Source: Mesorhabditis belari
Lineage: Eukaryota > Nematoda > Chromadorea > Rhabditida > Rhabditidae
DNA: 64,000 bases
Direction of reading: 5' to 3'
Assembly: GCA_958450365.1 (NCBI GenBank)
Contig: CAUEEP010000742.1
Span: forward strand, 2,524,501-2,588,500
Below are positions 13,301 through 23,300 of the stretch, in pieces (within the stretch, counting starts at the first letter, position 1; the number at the start of each line of letters is the position of its first letter). The notes under the pieces were generated by a model. It did no database searches. It was not told the origin of the DNA and saw only the letters and a program-made list of their open reading frames with translations. The position numbers and the translations under genes were made by a program.

Positions 13301-13537
13301 TTTTCTAAAAATGATCTTGGATATAAGTTTTTGAAAGATTCAGTGACGAAAAAACCAGAAAATGATGAGGAAACGAATCTCACGTATCGAGAAGCATTGA
13401 TAAAGAAATTCTCGAAAAATTTAGGAAAAAAACGAAACTCAAGAATGTACAAATATACCCCACCGAAAGTGAATCTTCGAGAGAAAAAGTGGAAAGGAAA
13501 AGGCACATTGAAGAGGTTTATGGAGGAGAAATTCTGA
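10357..13537 (+). CDS. Secreted Cys/Gly- and Pro-rich low-complexity protein (about 658 aa)
   Basis: Frame-consistent exons are 10357-10379, 10417-10521, 10644-10817, 10857-10948, 11045-11211, 11265-11369, 11414-11548, 11599-11659, 11697-11787, 11829-11912, 12031-12202 and 12770-13537. The start is the weak point: the signal-peptide-like segment GIVLAILLFQIDFVNACIN has no in-frame ATG unless a 37-nt first intron is accepted. After it come GGGGCGCSSSSAPSPSCGG, a proline run, Gln/Pro repeats, an acidic middle, a Thr-rich segment, two KPEYD motifs, and a strongly basic tail ending TLKRFMEEKF. The N-terminal composition resembles ground-like proteins, but no ground-like domain is present. An extracellular matrix or cuticle role is inference only. 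Confidence 0.65.
12288..12717. repeat. 21-bp minisatellite, about 20 copies, intronic
   Basis: The unit gactgtagaatgactcaaat(a/t) is repeated with few variants in the intron before the last exon of the secreted Pro-rich gene. Because 21 is a multiple of three, both strands stay open for over 400 nt (MTQIDCR or LSHSTVN repeats). The bracketing splice sites mark it as intronic, not coding. Confidence 0.92.
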
Positions 13538-13659
13538 TTTCAACAAGCTTATTTAACAGCTGGCATTGCTGGCAGATAGGCATTGCTTTTGAGTTGAGTT
13601 TTTAGCTTTCTATTGTACATTTAATCTAGACTAACCACCAAGAATCGAGCTTGAGCTTA

Positions 13660-13818
13660 AGTTGACAGTTGACAGTTGACAGTTGACAGTTGACAGTTGC
13701 CAGTTGACAGTTGGCAGTTGACAGTTGGCAGTTGCCAGTTGACAGTTGGCAGTTGACAGTTGACAGTTGGCAGTTGCCAGTTGACAGTTGACAGTTGACA
13801 GTTGACAGTTGACAGTTG
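13660..13818. repeat. 7-bp minisatellite (gacagtt / ggcagtt / gccagtt)
   Basis: More than 20 copies of a 7-bp unit with a variable dinucleotide lie about 120 bp after the stop codon of the secreted Pro-rich gene. Confidence 0.92.
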
Positions 13819-14059
13819 GCTGTTGAGCTGCTTTCGATGTGCTTTATTGATAGGAAATTGATCTAATTTTCTTTACAGTAAAGTAATCTCGTCTTTATTT
13901 CATTCTAAGATGTCGCTAAGCAGACTTTTATTCTACTTAGTGTGATTGTTTGTTTGTTTCACATGTCTATAGGAATTCTTTTCTTTTAGACGGGTTCGTC
14001 GCTTGATATTATTCACAACTATCATTATACTTATTAAAAATAAAAGATATATTGAAACT

Positions 14060-15191
14060 TTATTCAAAAATCCTCCATTTCTTTGCCAATTTTCGCAATT
14101 TTCTCTTTAATTTGAGCTTTTTAAGAAGCGCTTGTCGATGGCGTTCTCTTGAATCACCTGCAATTTGAAATATATTAATTTGATGTCTATTTCTATTAAT
14201 TTAAATCTATTGCTATTAATTTGAAGTCTATTAATATTAATTAGAAGTCTTGAAGTCTATTACCATTAATTTGAAGCCTATTTCTATTAATTTGAAATCT
14301 ATTACTCTTAATTTGAAGTCTATTATCATTAATTTAAATCTATTACTATGAATTTGAAGTCTATTCCTATTAATTTGAAGCCTATTACTATTAATTTGAA
14401 GCCTATTACTATTAATTTGAAATCTATTACTATTATCTAATACTTTCTAAGAATTTGATGATTTTGGAAACTTTTTGATAGATAAAATACAAATTTGAAG
14501 AGAAAAAATGATTAAAGTTACCACAACTACTTACTTACCACAACCTCCAGCAGCTCCAACTGATCTGCCACCACCACCACTACCACCACCACCACCACCG
14601 CATCCACCCGAACCACACCCACCTAGGATTTTGAGAATTTTGATAATTGACTGATAATTGATAAACATTGCTATGTAAAGCTTCTATGAAATGTGCTTAT
14701 CCACCTCCACACCCACTCTTGCCCATTCCACAAGACTCCGGTGCACCACAACAACATGGATATGATGCAAAAACGGGTGCTGGCTCAACTCCATTACAAC
14801 CTAGAAAATAGCATTTTTTAAAGCACTTCATCCGTCCACAAATGTCCACAAATACAAGAAAAAAACGCCTCAAAAGTAAAACAAATATTGTAACTAAAAG
14901 AGAGAATTATATAATTTTTTTTTTTAAATTACCCTCAGCTGCGCACGGTGGACTTGGCTCGGGCAATGGTGGTGGCATGAAAGGAGGCGCTGTTGGGGGT
15001 GGATTACTGGAAAAATTTGATTGATTCTGAAATTTCAGAAATTTCCTTTTATACCATTGCATTGCTGAGAAGAGACATTGCTGGAGGGAATTCTCGAGGA
15101 AACACGAGAGAATTATCAAGAGAATCGGGAGAAACATAAGGAATAGTAGGAAAATTTGATGAATTTGATCAATTTGATGAATTAAATGCAA
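14060..15191 (-). CDS. Small secreted Gly/Cys-rich protein with basic tail (about 178 aa)
   Basis: Exons 15191-14933, 14800-14705, 14622-14539 and 14157-14060 join in frame to TAA at 14062-14060. A hydrophobic N-terminus (MFLPILLIILSCFLENS, reached from ATG at 15191 or 15137) acts as signal peptide. Then come a Pro-rich stretch (NPPPTAPPFMPPPLPEPSPP), a Cys-rich part with YPCCCGAPESCGMG, a long Gly run with interspersed Cys, and a highly basic C-terminus (LKKLKLKRKLRKLAKKW). Organisation parallels the convergent neighbour at 10.4-13.5 kb, so the two may be paralogous matrix components. Ground-like-type N-terminal composition is visible, but no ground-like domain is. Confidence 0.65.
14170..14440. 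repeat. AT-rich tandem repeat (attaatttgaagtctattac unit)
   Basis: About 12-14 diverged copies of an 18-20 bp unit lie in the last intron of the minus-strand secreted Gly/Cys-rich gene. Confidence 0.88.
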
Positions 15192-15214
15192 TAGTTTAAC
15201 TCGATTAGATATTA

Positions 15215-15524
15215 GATTTGAATAGAAATATGGGAAATTGTTTATCTAAAGCTTAGCTAAAGCCAATGAAGTGACACTGACCTTGTGAGGAGCTTGTCTT
15301 TGAGAAAAAGTGAAAGCAATATCAATCCATTTCTCTTTTTCTCTTATGATGTTTATTAAGTGAAAGTGTTTTTCTTTGTTTTTCTTTGTTTTTCTTTGTT
15401 TTTCTTTGCTTTTCTTTGCTTTTCTTTGCTTTTACAAGCATTTTGATTTGAATAGAAATATGAGAAATTGTTTATCTGATGCTTAGCTAAAGCCAATGAA
15501 GTGACACTGACCTTGTGAGGAGCT
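15215..15524. repeat. 80-bp direct duplication upstream of the secreted Gly/Cys gene
   Basis: Segments 15215-15294 and 15445-15524 are about 80 bp and nearly identical; both end gaccttgtgaggagct. Between them lies a (tttttctttg)n tract. The first copy starts 24 bp upstream of the ATG at 15191, so a duplicated promoter or 5' leader is possible. Confidence 0.85.
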
Positions 15525-15851
15525 CTGATTAAAACTAACTTTGCTTTGATTAAAAGTAAAGACTTTGAATCGACTTTCATGTACAAACAAACTCGTAGCA
15601 TTGTTTTTCTTTTTATTTATTTCTTTTTATTCTATCTAACAATGATGATGATGATGATCATAATTATTCTTTTATTTTATCATTTCATAAGGCATTTTAA
15701 TTATATTTATTGATTATTTTGATTATTGTAGAATTTAATCCTTCATCACTTTAAATTCACTTCTAAATTTCAAGAATTTCAAGAATTTCATTTATTTTTA
15801 TCTTTTTCTTTATCAATTTTGACAATTGCTTTCTTTTAGAATTCTGAAAAA

Positions 15852-16595
15852 ATGGGAAACGAATTGGGAGCGCAAATTTCGGCAATGGTTTCGATGAGTG
15901 AAGAGGAAAGACTTTCATCTTACCGAAATAACTCAATTAAGTCAGTTAATAGATATTACAATTGTCTAATGATCTCTCTCATCTCCATTTCAAGCATCTC
16001 CAGTTAATAGATATTACAATAACTCGTTATCTAATGACCTCTCTGATCTCCATTTCAGCTCATCTCCATCTCAGCTCATCTCCATCTCAGCTCATCTCCA
16101 TCTCAGCTCATCTCCATTCCAGCTCATCTCCATCACAGCTCATCTCCATTCCAGCTCATCTCCATCTCAGCTCATCTCCATTCCAGCTCATCTCGACCAA
16201 TCCCCTTTCACCCTAAACGATTTCGAGAGGAAAAATGGTGAGTAATGAATTCGAATTCGAATCTTTTATCTTTCAAAGAACTCTCATCTGCACAATCACA
16301 CAAAGAAAAAGAAAAACATTCGAATAAATCAAAAATTTCATTTATATTTCGAGATTTTCCACAAATTCGATCCATTCTTCATGAATGTTTGGCTTTTCGA
16401 AGGAAAAACTCCGATAATCCGACTCATAGCTCGCTAAAATATAAGCCAAAGTATGAGGATTTCCTAAAATTTCCTTTCTCCAAATCTCGTATTGTGTATG
16501 ATTTCGATTGGGATTCGTTTCACCGTTTAGCAAACGCTCGAGAGCCTGAAATCATTGAGTTTTCACAAACAAGCAACAACACTATCAACTTTTAA
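15852..16595 (+). CDS. Hypothetical protein, possible N-myristoylation (159 aa)
   Basis: A frame-consistent model uses exons 15852-15963, 16187-16237 and 16279-16595. The product starts MGNELGAQISAMVSMSEEER; Gly2 with Asn3 and Leu5 fits an N-myristoylation signal, so membrane association is possible. Later segments include FTLNDFERKNELSSAQSHKE, FRDFPQIRSILHECLAFRRK and KYEDFLKFPFSKSRIVYDF. No domain is recognised. The weak element is the first intron, whose 3' end is a minisatellite in which every unit contains a usable CAG acceptor, so the position of exon 2 is uncertain. The last exon, an uninterrupted 105-codon frame, is the most secure part. Confidence 0.5.
16038..16196. repeat. 15-bp tandem repeat of splice-acceptor-like units
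   Basis: About ten copies of ctcatctccat(ctc/tcc)ag lie directly upstream of a coding exon. Every unit ends in a pyrimidine-rich CAG. Confidence 0.9.
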
Positions 16596-17628
16596 ACTCT
16601 TTAAACTCTTTAAAACGTCTCTTTCAACGTCTAAAGCTCATACTACAAATGGAAAATAATTGAAAATGAAAATAAGAATCTTATGATCTTTAAAATCTAA
16701 AATTTCATGTCTTTTTTTTTTTTCAAAAGAAAAATAAAGCTATTATTTACGAAGCTAATTAGTCTGATTTTTACCAGAAAGAAAGATAAATCTCTGTTCT
16801 GCATTCCACTTTTTAGCGCTTTTGAAAAGCTTTTGTTTTGGCAATTTTTCAAAGATTCAAAGAGAAGTAGTCTAAATTGTTAAATTGTTAAAAAGCAAAA
16901 CTCGCTGAGAACTATGTTATTTGTAAAATCGATTTGAAATTAAAGAGAAGTAGTCAGAGATTCAAAGAGAAATAATCAAAATTGTTAAAAATCGTTTAAT
17001 TATCAACTTTTTCAATGAAAAATTAGCATTAATTTTGTTTTTTTTATTTCCTCAATCGCGACTTATCGAAGCATATACATGTCGTAACCGTTTAACCAAA
17101 TAAAGCATATATATGTCGTAACCGTTTACGAAATTTAGCCACTAACGAATGATTCGTTGACGGCTAGTGTTCAACCTATATCTATATTTATATTAATGGT
17201 TTTTAGATGAATAAATCATTTATATTAATGGCTTAATGGCATTTGTTCAATCTATGCAAAAAGATTTGTTCAAAAGTTCGAGAAAAAAGAAAATTTAAAA
17301 TCGATTTTACGAATAAGGTAGCTTGCAAAAGTTTACATAATACACAATAAATACAAATAATGTCAGCGAGTTTCGCCTTTTAACAATTTAACAATTTAAC
17401 AATTTTGATTATTTCTCTTTGAATCCCTGAACAATTGCCAAAACAATTGCCAAAACAAAAGCTTTGCAAAAAAAGCTGAAAAGTGGAATGAATCTTTCTC
17501 TCTGGAAAAAATTAGACTTATTTTAATAGCTTCTTTTATCTCATAAAAAAACTTGATATAAGTGATATATACTTGAAAAGTTAAACAATATCATTTAAAG
17601 GTAGGTTTTCATTCCAAAAAAACAAGCA
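16596..17628. other. Intergenic AT-rich region
   Basis: No gene is seen. A short duplication of a segment containing cgtaaccgttta occurs at about 17070-17130, and taaattgttaaa-like short repeats occur at about 16870 and 17380. The segment precedes the MITE at 17629. Confidence 0.4.
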
Positions 17629-17839
17629 TACCGGATTCTCTCTGATAGTATCTAATGATTCTCCTAAATTCCTCGAAATCTCGAGAACCGCTTATCAGAA
17701 CCTATCGATGTGGGGTCGGAAAATGTGGCTGACGATGAGATCTTGTCGGGGATTTGAGTGTTGGACTTCTGGGAGAGTTTGGGAACCGCCAAATAGTGAT
17801 CAACTCGGCTCGACCACTACTATTAGAGAGAAGACGGTC
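17629..17839. mobile_element. MITE copy A (taccgtattttctctaatag TIR family)
   Basis: Ends taccggattctctctgatag and the complementary ctactattagagagaagacg are degenerate versions of the perfect terminal inverted repeats of the copy at 24090-24311. The interior also matches that copy, for instance cctcgaaatctcgagaaccg followed by cttatcagaacctatcga. There is no coding capacity. It lies about 30 bp beyond the stop codon of the minus-strand sulfotransferase gene and may be part of that gene's 3' untranslated region. Confidence 0.85.
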
Positions 17840-17871
17840 ATTTTGACCTTAGTAACATTGTCTTTTCCAAT

Positions 17872-19353
17872 TCAACTAACTCGTTTCGAGTACTCGATCG
17901 GAATGCCGGCTTGATCGAAAATCTTCTGCATTTGTGCCATATTTAATAAACGATTCGGCGAATAATAAACGACTTCATAGAGATCTCGATTCAAACCGAT
18001 ATCACAATACCTAAAGTTTCAAAAGTTCTTTTTTCCTTTTTAAAGATTTAAAAACAAAACCCTCACCAAGTATGTGGCTCAAAATGGTGTTTAAATTGAT
18101 TCAAATCATTTAATCCAATCGGTTCCCTCTCATACATCAACATCTCGTAGACAAGTTGTGCTGTCACGTGAATTGAATCCGTTCCCTGGCCGCAATTCTT
18201 GTACAAGCTGGAAACTCTTTTTGGGTAACAATGATTTGTTTTTTTTTCTTTTTTTCAATTTCCACATTTCTGTGCTATTTTTTTTCTCGAACTCACCCAC
18301 AAACATAGCCAAACATTGACGTGAAACGATCGATCGGATCACGAACAACAATGAAATGAGTGGGCTCGCCCATTGAATCATCCCATTCATCATTCATTTC
18401 GTCAATCCAATCAAACCAAAGATGATTTTCGCAGAATCTATTTACTTCAAGCTTACAAAATTCAAAATAAAGAAAATAAACTGCTTTTTAATAGCATTCA
18501 TCTTTGTTTATCTACTGTTTTAGTAAAACAATAGTTTAAAAAGATTTAGAGTTTGTAGATCTAGTAGTACAATAGCTGAACAAGATCTAGAGTTTGGAGA
18601 TCTAGTAGAACAATAGCTGAACAAGATTTAGAGTTTGTAGACCTAGTAGTACAATAGCTGAACAAGATTTAGAGTTTGTAGACCTAGTAGTACAATAGCT
18701 GAACAAGATTTAGAATAAAACTTCCAATGAAATATAGCTATCAATTTGGAAAGAGATGTTGTTTTCTAGCTGTAAATGATCAAATCTTTTGACTGACTCA
18801 TGAAATAGTTGATCATCTTGATGATTGTACGGTTTTCCAAGTTTCTTCCAAATGAGCGTTAACTCGCAAAGGATCTAAAAATGACGATTGACAGAAATTT
18901 AATCAAAAAACGTTTACCTGTTTCGTCATCCTTGACATATTTTTCGGGATTGATGCAAAGTGTAATTTGCCAACAATCTGTTGAAAATGAATATGTGGAA
19001 AAAAGAAAGATAAATAAAAGATAAATAAAAGATAAAGATAAAAGATAGAAAGATAGAAAGATAAACTTGCCAAGTATGAGCAATATGGATCACTTTTAAT
19101 TGGCACCGGTTGAAGATCTGATTGATCATTGATAAAACTAAAATGGTAATGTTTAACGTCTCCATTTCCTCTTTTCTCAAGACAAATCAATCTCTAGAGA
19201 AATTCAATGCACTAGAATATCTTCGTTTACAGAGTTTTAAACATAAAGTACAAAAAGTACAAAAAGTACAAATGTTTACCGTTTAATCAAGTAAACGATT
19301 GGTGTCAAGGTGAAAATGATGAGAAATATCATCAATAGCAATGAGCGATACAT
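17872..19353 (-). CDS. PAPS-dependent carbohydrate sulfotransferase, nematode Sulfotransfer_2 type (232 aa)
   Basis: Seven minus-strand exons: 19353-19280, 19137-19071, 18977-18918, 18874-18798, 18437-18297, 18207-18067 and 18010-17872. The start MYRSLLLMIFLIIFTLTPIV is a type II signal anchor, placing the enzyme in the Golgi lumen. HFASIPKNMSRMTKQILCEL is the expected 5'-phosphosulfate loop and HFIVVRDPIDRFTSMFGYVC the 3'-phosphate motif of PAPS binding. Then come LYKNCGQGTDSIHVTA and PHTWYCDIGLNRDLYE, typical of the nematode family that sulfates glycans. The intron after TCATACTTG fits best with a GC donor (gcaagt at 19070-19065). The donor after codon HE at 18798 is the least certain junction. 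The protein is rather short for the family. Confidence 0.85.
18540..18715. repeat. 41-bp tandem repeat, about four copies
   Basis: A unit containing gatttagagtttgtagacct and agtagtacaatagctgaaca is repeated about four times inside the fourth intron of the sulfotransferase gene. Confidence 0.9.
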
Positions 19354-19589
19354 TTTAGATTAGAAATCAATTCAAATTTCTCCTAGAAATCGAGATTTTA
19401 GAGATAGATTTTCGATAATAAACTTTTTCTTTTTCATTTTCATCTTTTTAATATATCTATTATTCAAATGTTGTTATTTTTTTAAACATTTTCCATCAAA
19501 ACATTCATCTAGTTCAACTTTAAAGTTTGATCGGTTATTTTTGAATAAACAACATTATAAATCAAGCTCATTTTTTCCGCATAACAAAG

Positions 19590-19800
19590 CTAGAAGTTAA
19601 GCTAGATGCTAAGCTAGAAGCTAATCTAGAAGCTAAGCTAGATGCTAAGCTAAGCTAGAAGCTAATCTAGAAGCTAAGCTAGATGCTAAGCTAGAAGCTA
19701 ATCTAGAAGCTAAGCTAGAAGCTAAGCTAGAAGCTAATCTAGAAGCTAAGCTAGATGCTAAGCTAGATGCTAATCCAGAAGCCAAGCCAAAAGCTAAGCT
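19590..19800. repeat. Minisatellite of gctaagctagaagctaatct units
   Basis: Ten-bp and shorter subunits (gctaagctag, aagctaatct, atgctaagct) are reiterated over about 200 bp upstream of the sulfotransferase gene. Confidence 0.9.
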
Positions 19801-20347
19801 TTTGAGTCAGTCTTGATCACAAAAGTACTCAAGAAACCAGATTTAACATTGATCTAACCAATTCAAAACATTGCACAGATATGTTTTTATTAAATTTCCC
19901 TTTTTAATGTTGAAACTAGAATTTGAAATTGCAAATTCATCATTGTTCTAGCTATTGTAGATGAAATTAGACTATTTGTTCTTATTTTGACTAGCACCTT
20001 GGGCAGGAAACATCTTGAAACAATCGAAGAGTGTTCTTCGCCTGCTCTGCTCAACTCTTTGTGATCTAGATCTCTTTCTTGTGCTTTTCCTTTCCCTCTT
20101 GCTCATCCCCCATCCATTCTTTCTTCAATAGCTAGACCCCTCAGCTGCTGTAATCTGGGGAGGGGTGTCCCTCTCTCCATCATCCGATCCCCCACTCTTT
20201 CCCCCACTCGATTTCCTTCGTGTGTCCCACCTATCTCCTTGAGGATATATTTAGTAAATAAAGACTTTTTACTATTCTTTTGTTAATCCTTAAAAACTTA
20301 AAAACTATTTGATTTTTAATAGTGTAGCTAATTGTTTTTGTAGAACG
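19801..20347 (+). promoter_or_regulatory. Putative promoter / leader region of the CCDC141-like gene
   Basis: No coding exon is seen. A C/T-rich block at about 20080-20235 precedes the gene, and a TTGTTTTTGTAG acceptor ends at 20343, four bases before the ATG. That is consistent with a trans-splice site. The promoter assignment is inferred from position only. Confidence 0.35.
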
Positions 20348-23300
20348 ATGCCACCCGATGGCGATGTACATCTCGTGCAGTCGGCTGTGCCAAGCGATGG
20401 GATTCCACCTGGTGAGTTTCACAGAATTCACAGAATTCACAGAACTTCGATTTTTTTGTATTATTAAATAATGTATTAGTCTAAAACCTTTAGGTTCCAC
20501 TGATACGACAACGATTTCGACGATTGCTGTGAAAGCTGGCAACCATGCGACGATTGTCGTCGCGTTGCTTCGAGTAAGAAAGAAAAGTTTTGAGTTATTG
20601 AAATGATACTTATCAAATCAAATTTTGTAATAACTTTAAAGTGTGTAGAAAGGAAAGAAATGGGGGCAAGTTGAAGAGTGAAAAAGGGACAGTTGTCTCT
20701 CACTCCTACACTTAACCTCTCCCCCCCTTTAGATAATCTTAAAATCTCACTCACTCGGTCAATTAGTGTCTAGTTATTCAAGAGAAATTCAAGAAGAAAT
20801 TCAAGAACTAGTGTAAAAATCTTAAAAATCATGCACTAAAGCTTTTAGTCAATGGGTTATGTTGAACTGCGAATCGATGAAATGCATCCGGGTTTACTAG
20901 CGATTGGAGCTGGAGTTGAAGAGACGAGAAATCTGCTGGCAATTCATGACGATGTGATGAATCGATTGAGAGTGAGAATTGAAAGAAAATGAAGATTTGA
21001 TTGAAGCTTTTTCAAGCTTTACTGAAGCTTTTTCAAGCTTTACTGAAGCTTTTTCAAGCTTTACTGAAGCTTTTTCAAGCTTTACTGAAGCTTTTTCAAG
21101 CTTTACTGAAGCTTTTTCAAGCTTTACTGAAGCTTTTTCAAGCTTTACTGAAGCTTTTTCAAGCTTTACTGAAGCTTTTTCAAGCTTTACTGAAGCTTTT
21201 TCAAGCTTTACTGAAGCTTCTTCAAGCTCTGAAGCTCTTCAAGCTCTGAAGCTCTTCAAGCTCTGAAGCTCTTCAAGCTCTGAAGCTCTTCAAGCTCTGA
21301 AGCTCTTCAAGCTCTGAAGCTCTTCAAGCTCTGAAGCTCTTCAAGCTCTGAAGCTCTTCAAGCTCTGAAGCTCTTCAAGCTCTGAAGCTCTTCAAGCTCT
21401 TCAAGCTCTTGAAGCTCTTGAAGCTCTTGAAGCTCTAAGAAAAGAAAACCAATCAACTTACGATCTTCCAGGAAAAAGAAGATCAAGTAGAAGTGTTGTT
21501 GTCTCGAGCGGACAATCTCGCTCACGAGAAGGAGGATCCAAACGAGCAAATTGGTGAGTCAAGAGTAGCTGATCGTTTCTAAAATGCAAATTGCAGTCTA
21601 CGAGGCGATGGCGAGATCGTTGAATGCAGCGTGGCGTGAGCTGTTGAAGCAGCTTCAGTTGAGGGGTTATTTACTCCAAGATTGCTACAAATTCTATTCC
21701 TTAGCGAATAAACATCAACAAGTAAAGAATAAATTTGTTATTTCGATATTCTTAAATTTTAGTTGATCAGCTTCTTGTCCCAAGGTGGCAACGGCGATGT
21801 TTTCAATGGTAAAATCTCAGCAATCTTTAAAATTCGTTAATTTTTTTAATACTATAATCTTATTTAAAGAGATTGAATAATATTTTTGATAATCTTTAAG
21901 AATCTTTAAGTTTTCTATCAAAATTTCTAGACCTTCTGGACATTACGGCTGAGGCGATTGACCTCGGCGCGTCAATCATCGCACAGGTTAGAGAAAATTC
22001 ATCGTTTTCCATTTCTATCTTTACCTTTTTTTTTTAGGATATTAACAATTTCATATAAAAATATATTTCTTTATGTTACAGATTCGAACACTCGGCTTGA
22101 TCAATGATAATGAGCATCGTCCAAAGGAGGTTCTCTTAGCATGTGAAGTCATCGAAAAGATTATGCTCAAGTGAGATTAAATTTTTTACATAAAACTTAT
22201 CAAAAACTGATCAAAAACTGATCAAAAACCTATCAAAAAACATTTCATTTACAAATTTCCTTTTATTTTAAACAATTTAAACAATTTACAAATTGATCTT
22301 CGTTCTTTAGGATGGCTTTGGATTGGGAGCGAGTCGAGGCGACAAAGGAACACTTACAGACACAGGTTTCAACTTGAGAATTCGAGAGTTTTGGATTTGA
22401 AAAGATTTTAACATCTATATATCTATCTGCACTACTGGACAATGAAATAGCATATTTGAAAAACGATCGTCACTTTCGCGCGTCTGTAACTCCCTTGTCT
22501 TTACCGTATTTCTAAATATTAATATTACCATTGTGTAGCCCTTAAAGAGAGCTTTCAGAAAATGCATAACACTAATAGTTTAAACTCAAAGACAAGGGAG
22601 TTACAGACGCGCGAAAGAGACGATCGTTTTTCAAATATGATATTTCATTGTCCAGTACTGTATATCTACCTATATATATCTATATCATTTCAGCATATTC
22701 AGCAACAACAAAAAGCTCAACACGAAAGTCAACTCGAGGAAAACGCTTTCACACAGGTGAATGGAATGGAACAATCTTTTTTAAATAAACAAAAACAAAC
22801 GAAACTAATCGTTTGACAGAAAATAACGACTATAACAATTGGCCAATCATTTCCAGATCGAAGATTGGGTGTCAAGAGCTGAGCGTCGCGTTGTTGCCGC
22901 AAACGATTTCGGTCTCTCCGTATTGCTCAACGAGGCGGCTGTGGGTTCTTGAGAAGAGAAAAATCGACTGAGATCAATATAGCGACTCTAGACTTTAAAA
23001 AAATGATCATCTCTTCTAGGAACAACAACATCGTCTTGATTCTCTGAATCAGATCGATTCAAAACGAGTGGAAACACTTCATCATCGGATCTCTGAACTT
23101 GTCGAACGCATTCACAAAAAGCTAAATGCCGCGCAGAGGATTCATCAGTTTTATGGAGCCGCCAATTCGGTAGGTTTTTAAATTCAGAAAAATTAAATTC
23201 TCATTTATTGCTTTTCTAGATGTCTGCTCAGTTGGAAATGATGGAACAAGATATGCGAAATGCGAACGCTGCAATGGCTGGTGAATTGGCTCCATTAGCC

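Noticed and set aside
20979..21266. Phe/Ser/Glu repeat protein
   Set aside because: Intronic 21-bp minisatellite between two well-supported exons of the CCDC141-like gene.
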